64,000 nt of DNA from Aquabacter sp040755535 (lineage in GTDB: Bacteria; Pseudomonadota; Alphaproteobacteria; Rhizobiales; Xanthobacteraceae). The notes beneath the pieces were generated by a model, which was given only the letters and a program-made list of their open reading frames with translations, was not told the origin of the DNA and did not search any database. Of the stretch, positions 42,304-49,930 are shown in pieces. The DNA is taken from contig JBFMAV010000017.1 of assembly GCA_040755535.1 (NCBI GenBank), positions 7,184 through 71,183 on the forward strand, read 5' to 3'. The stretch's first letter is position 1. Each line of letters starts with the position of its first letter. A program made the translations under genes and the position numbers.

Positions 42304-43437
42304 TCAGCCCGGCAGCTTGGGCGGCAGGGCGCGCACCGGGAGGCGGCGGCCGTCGATGCGGTAGGGCGGGGCGAGCACATGGCGGGCGGCGCCATCGGCG
42401 TCCACCCGCTCCACCACCATCTGCGCCTCGCGGGCCCGCGGAGAGGTGAGCGCCTCGTGGAGCCCGAGCACTTCGCCGGAGGGAATGCCCTCCGCGCGCA
42501 AGGCCGCGAGCAGGTCCGCGCGGGTGCGGCGGGAAAGCGCCTCCTTCAGGATCGGCAGAAGCGCGGCGCGATTGCGCGAGCGTTCCAGATTGGTGGCGAA
42601 GCGCGGGTCATCGGGAAGATCGGGCCGGCCGATGACTGTCTCGCAGAAGCGTCGGAACTGCGCATTGTTGCCCACGGTGATGACCAGCGGCCCGTCCGCT
42701 GCCTCGAACACGCCATAGGGCACGATGGAGGGATGGGCGTTTCCGAAGCGCGGCGGGTCGCCGCCCTGCACCAGAGCTTCCAGCCCGTAATAGGACGTCA
42801 CCGTCAGCCCGCAATCGAACAGAGCGAGTTCCAGCAGGCTCCCCTTGCCGGTGCGCTCGCGTTTGAACAGGGCCGCGAGGATGGCCTGCGCCGCATATTG
42901 CCCGGTGAAGAGATCCACCACCGCGACGCCGAATTTCAGCGGCGGGCGCTCGGCCTCGCCATTGATGGCCATCAGCCCCGCCTCGCCCTGCACCAGCAGG
43001 TCGTAGCCGGGGCGCTTCGCCTCCGCGCCGTTGGAGGCATAGCCGGTGATGGAGCAATAGATCAGGCGCGGATTCTCCCGCTTCAGATCCTCATAGCCGA
43101 GGCCCAGTTTCTCGGCGCCGCCGGTCTTGAAATTGTGGACCACCACATCGCTCGCACGGACCATGTCGCGCACCCGCGCGAGGCCCTCCGGCGTGGAGAG
43201 GTCGATTCCCACGGAGGATTTGTTGCGGTTCACGCTGTCGAAATAGGACGTGTTGCTGGCGCCGGTGCGCAGGCCCCAGTCGCGGGTGTCGTCGCCGCGC
43301 ACCGGGTGCTCCACCTTGGTCACGTCGGCGCCGAGATCGCCCAGCACCTGCGCGCACCAGGGGCCGGCGAGGATGCGCGAGAGATCGAGCACCCGCACCC
43401 CCGCGAGGGGAAGGTCGTCTGCATTCTGGTCGGTCAT
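42304..43437 (-). CDS. CaiB/BaiF family CoA transferase
   Basis: 377 residues, family III CoA transferase. VRVLDLSRILAGPWCAQVLG, ADVTKVEHPVRGDDTRDWG, NRNKSSVGIDLSTPEG, VVHNFKTGGAEKLGLGYEDL, ITGYASNGAEAKRPGYDLLVQGEAGLMAI (as ITGYASNGAEAK and GYDLLVQGEAGL, catalytic Asp) and GVAVVDLFTGQYAAQAIL. It swaps CoA between acids. It closes the leftward transporter operon with IclR and enoyl-CoA hydratase, next to the pim-type operon. A role in activating a dicarboxylate with succinyl-CoA or acetyl-CoA is inferred. It is only distantly similar to the itaconate-cluster transferase. Confidence 0.9.
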   Translation of the reverse strand: MTDQNADDLPLAGVRVLDLSRILAGPWCAQVLGDLGADVTKVEHPVRGDDTRDWGLRTGASNTSYFDSVNRNKSSVGIDLSTPEGLARVRDMVRASDVVVHNFKTGGAEKLGLGYEDLKRENPRLIYCSITGYASNGAEAKRPGYDLLVQGEAGLMAINGEAERPPLKFGVAVVDLFTGQYAAQAILAALFKRERTGKGSLLELALFDCGLTVTSYYGLEALVQGGDPPRFGNAHPSIVPYGVFEAADGPLVITVGNNAQFRRFCETVIGRPDLPDDPRFATNLERSRNRAALLPILKEALSRRTRADLLAALRAEGIPSGEVLGLHEALTSPRAREAQMVVERVDADGAARHVLAPPYRIDGRRLPVRALPPKLPG

Positions 43438-43465
43438 CAGATCGGAACCTCTCGCCGGGCCGGCG

Positions 43466-44290
43466 TCACGCGCCCATCACGCCGTCGAGACGGCGCACCA
43501 GCTCTATGAGGCGCGGACGCACCTCGTCGAGCAGGAATTTGGGACTGGTGATGACGGTGGGCGCTCCGCAATTGATCACCAGGGGATCAAGCCCGCCGCC
43601 GGGGCGGAACCCCACCGCGATGGCGCTCACATTCTCCTGCCATTCGCCGAACGAGCAGCAGCAGCCGAGCGTCGCGTGGTCCTCGATGCCCTTCTCGATG
43701 CCCTCGCGCAGCTTGGGCCAGGCGAGCGGGTCGAGCAGGCGCAACTCATCCAGCAACGCCGCCCGCTCGGCGGGCATGAGGGTGGCGATATAGGCCCGGC
43801 CCATGGAACTGCGCGTCATCGACATGCGCGAGCCCACATCGATATTGAGCGCGATGGCGGCCGGGCCGCGCAAACATTCCGCATAGCGCATGGACAAGCG
43901 GTCGCGCACGCCCAGGCCCACGGTCGCGTCCGAGAACACCGCCAGTTCGCGCATGGCGGGGCGCGCGATCTGCCGCACGGAGAGGCCGCCGAGCGCGATG
44001 GAGGAGAGCGCCATGAGCTGGGTGCCGAGGCGATACTTGCCCACCTCTTCCACGAAATGCAGGTAGCCGAGCTTGGTGAGCGTATAGGTCAGGCGCGACA
44101 CCGTGGAGCGCGGGAGGCGGCAGCGGTCCGCGATCTCGTGATTGGCGAGGAATGTCTCGCCCTTGCGGAAGGCGGCCAGCACATCGAGGCCGCGCGCCAG
44201 CGCAGTGACGAAATGGCGGTCTTCCTTGCCGTCCCCTTCAAGCTCGGACGGGTCGGGGGTGGTGGCGCGCATTCTGGGTCCCGGTCTCAT
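43466..44290 (-). CDS. IclR-family transcriptional regulator
   Basis: 274 residues. The wHTH covers HFVTALARGLDVLAAFRKGE, NHEIADRCRLPRSTVSRLTYTLTKLGYL (as NHEIADRCRLPRSTVSRL) and GKYRLGTQLMAL. The effector domain has VGLGVRDRLSMRYAECLRGP, GSRMSMTRSSMGRAYIA and VGFRPGGGLDPLVINCG, typical of PcaR/PobR-like subgroups that sense aromatic or dicarboxylic acids. Its start overlaps the enoyl-CoA hydratase stop by four bases. It is the likely controller of both divergent operons (transporter and pim-type) through the dyad at 49900. Confidence 0.9.
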   Translation of the reverse strand: MRPGPRMRATTPDPSELEGDGKEDRHFVTALARGLDVLAAFRKGETFLANHEIADRCRLPRSTVSRLTYTLTKLGYLHFVEEVGKYRLGTQLMALSSIALGGLSVRQIARPAMRELAVFSDATVGLGVRDRLSMRYAECLRGPAAIALNIDVGSRMSMTRSSMGRAYIATLMPAERAALLDELRLLDPLAWPKLREGIEKGIEDHATLGCCCSFGEWQENVSAIAVGFRPGGGLDPLVINCGAPTVITSPKFLLDEVRPRLIELVRRLDGVMGA

Positions 44291-45033
44291 TTGCGGAAGA
44301 AGGCGGCGAACGCCGCCTGCGCTTCCGGTCCGCGCCGCAGAGCGTGGAAGTTTTCCGCCTCAAGCTCAAGCGCGCGGGCGATCTGATCCTGCAGATGCGC
44401 GCGCATCAGGCGCTTGGTGGTGGCAAGCGAGACCGGCGGAAGCTTGGCCAAGGCACGGGCCTTTTCGAGCGCGTGCGCGAGCGCCCCGCCTCCCGGTGCC
44501 ACCGCGTTGATGAGGCCGGCATCCAGCGCGATCTGCGGCCCGAAGGGCTCGCCCAGCAGGAGCAATTCCGCCGCCGCCTTGGTGCCGGCAATGCGCGGCA
44601 AGAGGAAGGAGGAGGCGCCCTCCGGGCAGAGGCCGAGATTGACGAAGGGCAGGCGGAAGCGCGCGCCCGCGCCCGCATAGGCGAGGTCGCAATGCAGCAG
44701 CATGGTGGTGCCGATGCCCACCGCGAACCCTTCGATGGCCGCGATGAGGGGCTTTTCGAAGCCGGAGAGGACCTTCAGAAAGGTGAGCCCGGCGCTGGGC
44801 TCGCCGGTGGGCGTCGTGTCCTGGAAGTCCGCAAGGTCGTTGCCGGCGGTGAAGCAGCCGCCCGCCCCGGTCAGCACCACCACCCGCACACCCTCATCCT
44901 GCGCGGCGTCCATCAGGGCGTCGCCGAGCGCGCGATAGGTGGCGCGGTCCAGCGCGTTGCGCTTGTCCGGGCGGGAAATGGTGATGCTCCGGATGCCCGG
45001 CTCGGGCGTGTCGCGAATGACGCTCTCAGACAT
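44287..45033 (-). CDS. Enoyl-CoA hydratase/isomerase family protein
   Basis: 248 residues, crotonase fold. ISRPDKRNALDRATYRALGD, oxyanion-hole GAGGCFTAGNDLADF and AIEGFAVGIGTTMLLHCDLAYA, then LPFVNLGLCPEGASSFLLPRI with catalytic Glu near PEGASS. It could hydrate an enoyl-CoA or shift its double bond. Within the same regulon as pimFABCD it may fill the place of PimE, which is an enoyl-CoA hydratase-family protein in Rhodopseudomonas. That equivalence is inference. Its ATG at 45033 follows the livF-type stop by 23 bases. Confidence 0.88.
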   Translation of the reverse strand: MSESVIRDTPEPGIRSITISRPDKRNALDRATYRALGDALMDAAQDEGVRVVVLTGAGGCFTAGNDLADFQDTTPTGEPSAGLTFLKVLSGFEKPLIAAIEGFAVGIGTTMLLHCDLAYAGAGARFRLPFVNLGLCPEGASSFLLPRIAGTKAAAELLLLGEPFGPQIALDAGLINAVAPGGGALAHALEKARALAKLPPVSLATTKRLMRAHLQDQIARALELEAENFHALRRGPEAQAAFAAFFRK

Positions 45034-45056
45034 GACGGTCCTGCCCCCTCCGCCCT

Positions 45057-45767
45057 TCAGGCGGCGTCGCCCTCGCGGGCAAAATAGAGATCGTGCAGCT
45101 TGTCGAGATTCACCTCGCCCGCCGCCTGCGAGAAGATCACCTTGCCCGAGCGCATCAGATGCACCTCGTCCGCCACCGAAAGGGCGATGGAGGTGTTCTG
45201 CTCGACGAGGACGATGGTGGTGCCCTCCGCCTTGAGGCGGCGGATGATCTCGAACACCTCTTTGACCATCACCGGCGCGAGGCCGAGGGAGGGCTCGTCG
45301 ATCAGCAGGATGCGGGGCTCGGCCATCAGCCCGCGCCCCATGGCCACCATCTGCGCCTCGCCGCCGGAGAGGGAGCCGGCCAATTGGTGGCGGCGTTCCT
45401 TCAGGCGCGGGAACAGGGTGTACATGCGCTCCAGATTGGTGGACAGGCGCGCGCGGCACCGCTTGGGATAGGCGCCGAGGCAGAGATTTTCCTCCACGCT
45501 CATGTCGCGGAACACGAGGCGCCCTTCGGGCACCATGACGAGCCCGTCGCCCGCGAGGTCCCAGGTCTTGCCCTCGATTGGAACGCCCGCCAGCAGGATC
45601 TCGCCCTCATGGGGCACGAGGCCGGTGAGCGCGCGCAGCAGGGTCGTCTTGCCCGCGCCGTTCGGGCCGACGATGGCGGTGAGCGCGCCCTCGCGGAATT
45701 TCACCGAGAGATCCCACAGCACGGTGATGGCGCCATATCCGGCGCGCAGATGGCGGGTCTCAAGCAT
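45057..45767 (-). CDS. Liv-type ABC transporter ATP-binding protein LivF family
   Basis: 236 residues. Walker A GPNGAGKTTLL, VMVPEGRLVFRDMSVEENLC (typical LivF), signature SLSGGEAQMVAMGRGLM, Walker B ILLIDEPSLGLAPVMVK, and switch VLVEQNTSIAL. It is canonical in each motif, unlike the copy in the other Liv operon. It overlaps the livG-type gene by eight bases. Confidence 0.93.
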   Translation of the reverse strand: MLETRHLRAGYGAITVLWDLSVKFREGALTAIVGPNGAGKTTLLRALTGLVPHEGEILLAGVPIEGKTWDLAGDGLVMVPEGRLVFRDMSVEENLCLGAYPKRCRARLSTNLERMYTLFPRLKERRHQLAGSLSGGEAQMVAMGRGLMAEPRILLIDEPSLGLAPVMVKEVFEIIRRLKAEGTTIVLVEQNTSIALSVADEVHLMRSGKVIFSQAAGEVNLDKLHDLYFAREGDAA

Positions 45768-46470
45768 CGGCGGCCCCCGTATAGCTCTTCATCACCTGCG
45801 GATCGCGGAACACCGCCTCGGGCGTGCCGTCGGCGATGAGCTGGCCGAAATTCAGCACCACGGCGCGGCTGCACAGATTGGAGATGGTCTCGATGTCATG
45901 CTCGACGATGACGATGGTCAGGCCGAACAAGGTGTGCAGCTCGCGCAACTTCAGCATGAAGGCGCGCTTGGCCTGGCTTTCGAGGCCCGCCAGCACTTCG
46001 TCGAGCAGCAGGAGCTTGGGCTCGGTGGCGAGCGCCTTGGCGATTTCCAGGCGCTTCAATTCCTGAAGCGCGAGGGCGCTTGCCGCGTCCGCGTCCGCCT
46101 TGCCGGACAATTCCATCACGTCGAGGATTTCCGTGATGCGCGCGGGATCGCTGCGTCCCGCGCCGAACACCTGCGCGACGGTCAGATTCTCGCGCACGGT
46201 CAGATGGTGCATGGGCTGGGGGATCTGGAAGGTGCGCCCGATGCCCGCCCGCGCCCGCTTGTGCAGCGGAAGCGCGGTGATCTCGCGCTCCTCGAAGGCG
46301 ATGCGCCCGCGCGCCCGCACCAGGCCCGAAATGCAGTTGAACAAGGTGGTCTTGCCCGCCCCATTGGGGCCGACGAGGCCGAGGATCTCGCCCTTCTGGA
46401 TCGAGAAGCTGATGCCCGACAGGGCGACCAGGCCGCCGAAGCGGACCGACACATCCTCAAGCCGCAGCAT
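45760..46470 (-). CDS. Liv-type ABC transporter ATP-binding protein LivG family
   Basis: 236 residues. Walker A GPNGAGKTTLF, ARAGIGRTFQIPQPMHHLTV (LivG Q-loop region), LALQELKRLEIAKALATEPKLLLLDEVLAGL (signature LALQELKR, a relaxed form; Walker B with DEV) and switch VEHDIETI. The LALQELK signature departs from LPYGQQ-type, as seen in some aromatic-acid transporters. It overlaps the LivM-type gene by 14 bases. Confidence 0.92.
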   Translation of the reverse strand: MLRLEDVSVRFGGLVALSGISFSIQKGEILGLVGPNGAGKTTLFNCISGLVRARGRIAFEEREITALPLHKRARAGIGRTFQIPQPMHHLTVRENLTVAQVFGAGRSDPARITEILDVMELSGKADADAASALALQELKRLEIAKALATEPKLLLLDEVLAGLESQAKRAFMLKLRELHTLFGLTIVIVEHDIETISNLCSRAVVLNFGQLIADGTPEAVFRDPQVMKSYTGAADA

Positions 46471-47440
46471 GGCGCCCTCCCGAGCGACGGAAGAGACGGC
46501 CCACCAGTTCCGACATGCCGTTGGGCGCGATCAGAACCATGGCGGCCAGCAGGATGCCGAGCAGGATCTGGTGGCCGACCGGAATGAGGCTTTTGGCCAC
46601 CAATTGGTCGAACAGATAGATCACGATCGCCCCGAACACCGGGCCGAGCACGGTGCGGTAGCCGCCGAACACCGCCGCGATGATGGGCATGACGCTCCAG
46701 ATGCCGGAAAAGGCATAGTCCGGCTCCAGGAAGCCGATGATGTGCGCGTTGAGCGCGCCGAATACGCCGGCGATGAAGGCGGAAAGCAGCAGCATCCAGG
46801 TCTTCAGGACGAAGCTGTTCACGCCCACCACGCGGGTCGCGTCCTCGCTCTCGGCGATGGCGCGCAGCGCGGTGCCCACATGGCTGCGCCGGATCAGCAC
46901 ATAGGCGATGGCCACCAGCGCCACCACCAGCAGCACGAGCGCATAGGCGCCCGCCCGGTCGGCGAGATTGATGCCGAACACGGTGGGAAGGCCGGGATAG
47001 CGCTGGAGCCCCGCCGCGCCGCCGGTGAGCCAGGTGGCCTCGGTGGCGAGAATGCGGAAGATCTGGGAATAAGCGAGGATGGCGAGGGCGAAATATGGCC
47101 CCGACAGGCGCAGCGCCGGCAGCATGGCGAGCGCGCTCGCCGCCGCGATCAGCCCGGCGAGCGGGATCGCGGCGAGCACCGGCACGCCGAGCTTGGCCGC
47201 GAACAGCGCCGAGGCATAGGAGCCGACCCCGAAAAAGGCCGCATGGCCGAACGAGACCATGCCGCCAAGATTGCCCAGCAGCGCCCAGGACAAAGCAAGG
47301 CCCGACAGGATCAGGGCCGAGATCAGCAGGCCCAGCATGTAATTGCCGGCCCCGGCAAACAGCGGGACGAGGCCGAGCACCACCAGCCCGCCAATCAGGA
47401 CGAAGGTGCGCAGCGGGGAGGATGATTGTATCGCGGACAT
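46457..47440 (-). CDS. Liv-type ABC transporter permease LivM family
   Basis: 327 residues, nine or so membrane helices. GNLGGMVSFGHAAFFGVGSYASAL is the signature (GGMVSFGHAAFFGVGSY). The cytoplasmic loop RRSHVGTALRAIAESEDATRVVGV carries the EAA-like contact (as VGTALRAIAESEDATRVVGV). FGGYRTVLGPVFGAIVIYL lies near the C-terminus. It follows the LivH-type gene by ten bases. Confidence 0.92.
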   Translation of the reverse strand: MSAIQSSSPLRTFVLIGGLVVLGLVPLFAGAGNYMLGLLISALILSGLALSWALLGNLGGMVSFGHAAFFGVGSYASALFAAKLGVPVLAAIPLAGLIAAASALAMLPALRLSGPYFALAILAYSQIFRILATEATWLTGGAAGLQRYPGLPTVFGINLADRAGAYALVLLVVALVAIAYVLIRRSHVGTALRAIAESEDATRVVGVNSFVLKTWMLLLSAFIAGVFGALNAHIIGFLEPDYAFSGIWSVMPIIAAVFGGYRTVLGPVFGAIVIYLFDQLVAKSLIPVGHQILLGILLAAMVLIAPNGMSELVGRLFRRSGGRHAAA

Positions 47441-47450
47441 GGGGATCTCC

Positions 47451-48323
47451 TCACCCGCGCCGGGCGCGCGCGCCGAACAGGCCGTTCGGCAGGAAGAAGA
47501 GGACGAGCAGGAACAGCACCATGCCGGCGAGTTCCTGCAAGGCGGAGGAGGCGAGCGTCACGGTCAGCGCCTCGGTGACGCCGAGCAGGATCGCGCCGAG
47601 GAACACGCCGGGAATGGAGCCCACACCCGCGAGCACGGTGACGATGAACGCCTTCACGGTGAGCGCATGGCCGACCGAGGGCTGGATCACGCTCATGGTG
47701 TAGAGCGCGATGCCCGCGAAGCTCGCGAGCGCGCCCGCCACCAGGAAGGAGACGGTCTCGATGCGGCGCGGATTGATGCCCATGAGCGTCGCCGCATTGC
47801 GGTTGGAGGAGACCGCCCGCACGGCGCGCCCGTACCAGCTCTTCTTCAGCCACCACCACAGCATCCCCATCAGCACCAGCGAGACGCAGAAGGCGATGAT
47901 CTCGCCGTTCATGCCATAGACCGGGCCGATGGAGAGGGCGTCCTGGAGGAAGGGCGAGGAGGTGCTGCGCACGTCGCTCGCGAACACCAGCAGGATGGCG
48001 TTGGTGAGGATGATGCCCACCGCGAAGGTGAGGATGAGCGAATTCAGCTCGCGATGCTCGCGGATGCGATCCACGAGTTGGAACAGCACATAGGAGAGGC
48101 CCACCACCACCACCAGAGCGAGCGGAATGGCCGCATAGGGGTCGAGCCCGGTGCGCGATTCCACCAGATAGGCCATATAGGCGGCGAGCAGCACCAGTTC
48201 GCCGTGGGCGAGGTTGATGATGCGCATGGCGCCGAAGGCGAGGGCGAGGCCCAGCGCCACCAGCGCATAGACGCTGCCGATGAGGACGCCGGAGAACAGC
48301 GCCTGGAGGATGAGATCGGTCAT
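47451..48323 (-). CDS. Liv-type ABC transporter permease LivH family
   Basis: 290 residues, about eight helices. GVLIGSVYALVALGLALAFG, AMRIINLAHGELVLLAAYM (LivH hallmark), loop SWYGRAVRAVSSNRNAATLM (EAA-like) and VLAGVGSIPGVFLGAILLGV. It is the first permease of the operon, 82 bases after the binding-protein gene and separated from it by a strong hairpin. Confidence 0.92.
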   Translation of the reverse strand: MTDLILQALFSGVLIGSVYALVALGLALAFGAMRIINLAHGELVLLAAYMAYLVESRTGLDPYAAIPLALVVVVGLSYVLFQLVDRIREHRELNSLILTFAVGIILTNAILLVFASDVRSTSSPFLQDALSIGPVYGMNGEIIAFCVSLVLMGMLWWWLKKSWYGRAVRAVSSNRNAATLMGINPRRIETVSFLVAGALASFAGIALYTMSVIQPSVGHALTVKAFIVTVLAGVGSIPGVFLGAILLGVTEALTVTLASSALQELAGMVLFLLVLFFLPNGLFGARARRG

Positions 48324-48374
48324 GTCACCTCGGAAGGGAACCGTGCGCCGCAGGAGAGCCGCAGGAGGAAAGCG

Positions 48375-48397
48375 GGCGCGGCCCTGAAGGCCGCGCC
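48375..48397 (-). terminator. 9-bp hairpin after the second Liv binding-protein gene
   Basis: GGCGCGGCC and GGCCGCGCC pair perfectly around CTGAA, eight bases past the binding-protein stop. It is in the same place and of the same form as the hairpin at 33861 in the other Liv operon. Confidence 0.6.
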
Positions 48398-48404
48398 GCG
48401 CGCA

Positions 48405-49595
48405 TCACCAGGGAAGGCCGGGATAGACGATGTCGCCGGTGGCGTTGGCCTTGGGTGAGACCAGGACGATCTTGCCGTCGCGGTGCTGGCCCATGGAGAG
48501 CGAGAAGTTGGGATTGTCGCCCACGTCGTTGAACTGGATGCGGCCGAGCATGGTCTGGCGGTCGGTCTTGCGCATCTCGGCGGCAAGCCCGCCCTTGGAG
48601 AGGGTGCCGGCCTCCGCCGCGCGCACCACCGCCTCGCATAGGACGATGGTCTCCACGAAGCCGAGCGTCGAGAGATACTCGATCTCCTTGTTGTAGGCCT
48701 GCTTGTAGAGTTCCGCGAACTTCTGGCCCTCGGCGTCCTTCACTTCGACAGGGAAGGGCAGGAAGGAGGTGCCGACCACATTGTTCATGAGGTCCGGGAA
48801 TTCGGTGTACATCTTGGGGGTCGCCAGCGACCACGCGCCGACCATCAGCTTCACCTGCGGCTTCAGCACCTTGGCGGCGCGCAGGATGCCGACATAGTCG
48901 TTCTCATAGGCCGACATCATGATGATGTCCGGCTTGTCCTGGAGCTTCACCTTGTTGATGATCGGCTTGAAGTCGGTGATGGCCGGGTCGAATTTGTGGA
49001 TGGTGACCTCGATGCCCTTGGCCTTGAGGTCCTTCTCCAGCCCTTCGGCGAGCAGGGTCGGCGCTTCCTTGGTGGAAGCGAGGATGGAGACCGACTTTGG
49101 CTTCAGGTCCGAGATCAGGGTGGCGATGCCGCGCTCATAGCCGGCATTGTTGTTGATGCGGAAGAAGGTCTTCAGCCCGCGCGCTGTCAGTTCGTCGCTC
49201 ACCGCGCCGGCGGTGATATAGACCTTGCCCAGCTTGTCGGAGGCGTCGGAGGCCGGACCTACGATGTTCGAGCCATAGCCGCCGATGATCGCCACCGCTC
49301 CGTCGGAGGCGAGCTTTTCGACCGCCGAGACCGCCTTGGCCGGCGTGCTCTCGTCGTCGATCACGTTGATCTTCACCTTGAACTTGGGCGAGGCGGCGTT
49401 GCACATCTTCAGCGCCACCTGCATGCCCTCGGTGAAGGCTTGGCCGGAGCGCGCGAGCGTGCCGGTCTGGGGCATGTGGGCGCCGATGGTGATCTCGGTG
49501 GCGTCCTGGGCGAAGGCGGCAGGCGCCGCCGCGAGGGACAGGCTGGCAGCCAGCGCAAGCGCGCGTCCGGCGGGCGCGAACGGATTTCTGATCAT
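48405..49595 (-). CDS. Liv-type ABC transporter substrate-binding protein
   Basis: 396 residues. Signal peptide GRALALAASLSLAAAPAAFAQ. Class I binding fold: ITIGAHMPQTGTLARSGQAF, KFKVKINVIDDESTPAKAVS, VEKLASDGAVAIIGGYGSNI and PDIIMMSAYENDYVGILRAA. A ribosome site GGGAGG six bases ahead supports the ATG at 49595 over the one two codons earlier. It probably binds a carboxylate, since it is divergent from pimF and in one regulon with CoA transferase. Medium-chain dicarboxylates are the favoured ligand, by inference. Confidence 0.9.
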   Translation of the reverse strand: MIRNPFAPAGRALALAASLSLAAAPAAFAQDATEITIGAHMPQTGTLARSGQAFTEGMQVALKMCNAASPKFKVKINVIDDESTPAKAVSAVEKLASDGAVAIIGGYGSNIVGPASDASDKLGKVYITAGAVSDELTARGLKTFFRINNNAGYERGIATLISDLKPKSVSILASTKEAPTLLAEGLEKDLKAKGIEVTIHKFDPAITDFKPIINKVKLQDKPDIIMMSAYENDYVGILRAAKVLKPQVKLMVGAWSLATPKMYTEFPDLMNNVVGTSFLPFPVEVKDAEGQKFAELYKQAYNKEIEYLSTLGFVETIVLCEAVVRAAEAGTLSKGGLAAEMRKTDRQTMLGRIQFNDVGDNPNFSLSMGQHRDGKIVLVSPKANATGDIVYPGLPW

Positions 49596-49899
49596 GGACA
49601 TCCTCCCTTGGGTGTCGGTCTGCACGCGGGGGGCAGGACACCGGTGCGCCGGCTGCACGTTCGCAGTCGGGTCGGCACAGGCCGCTTTTCCTCCCCGCAC
49701 GGTTGGTCCCGTGTCTGTCCCGCCGCTGTCTCGGCGAGCGGTTGCTCGGTTCATTGCCACGGCCCGCCCGCTCGTGTCAATTTTGCTGGAGTTAATTCCG
49801 CTGGATGGAACGTCAACATCGGCTTCCATCAAGCGCACGCATCAAGATGTATTGACAATCCACACATCACAGAGCACCAAAACGAAATATGCGGTTTTC

Positions 49900-49918
49900 A
49901 ATTCCGCAATGCAGAATT
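49900..49918. promoter_or_regulatory. Imperfect 9-1-9 palindrome upstream of pimF, probable IclR operator
   Basis: AATTCCGCAATGCAGAATT has one mismatched pair and sits 12 bases before the pimF ATG. It resembles the TTC-GCA/TGC-GAA pattern of IclR/PcaR-family operators. The rest of the 335-base divergent gap (49596-49930) holds no gene; its only other notable item is a TTGACA (49853-49858) without a matching -10. Confidence 0.5.
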
Positions 49919-49930
49919 ATGGGAGGCGTC

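Noticed and set aside
49853..49875. Sigma-70 promoter at TTGACA before pimF
   Set aside because: No acceptable -10 hexamer at 16-18 bases, so not listed as a promoter.
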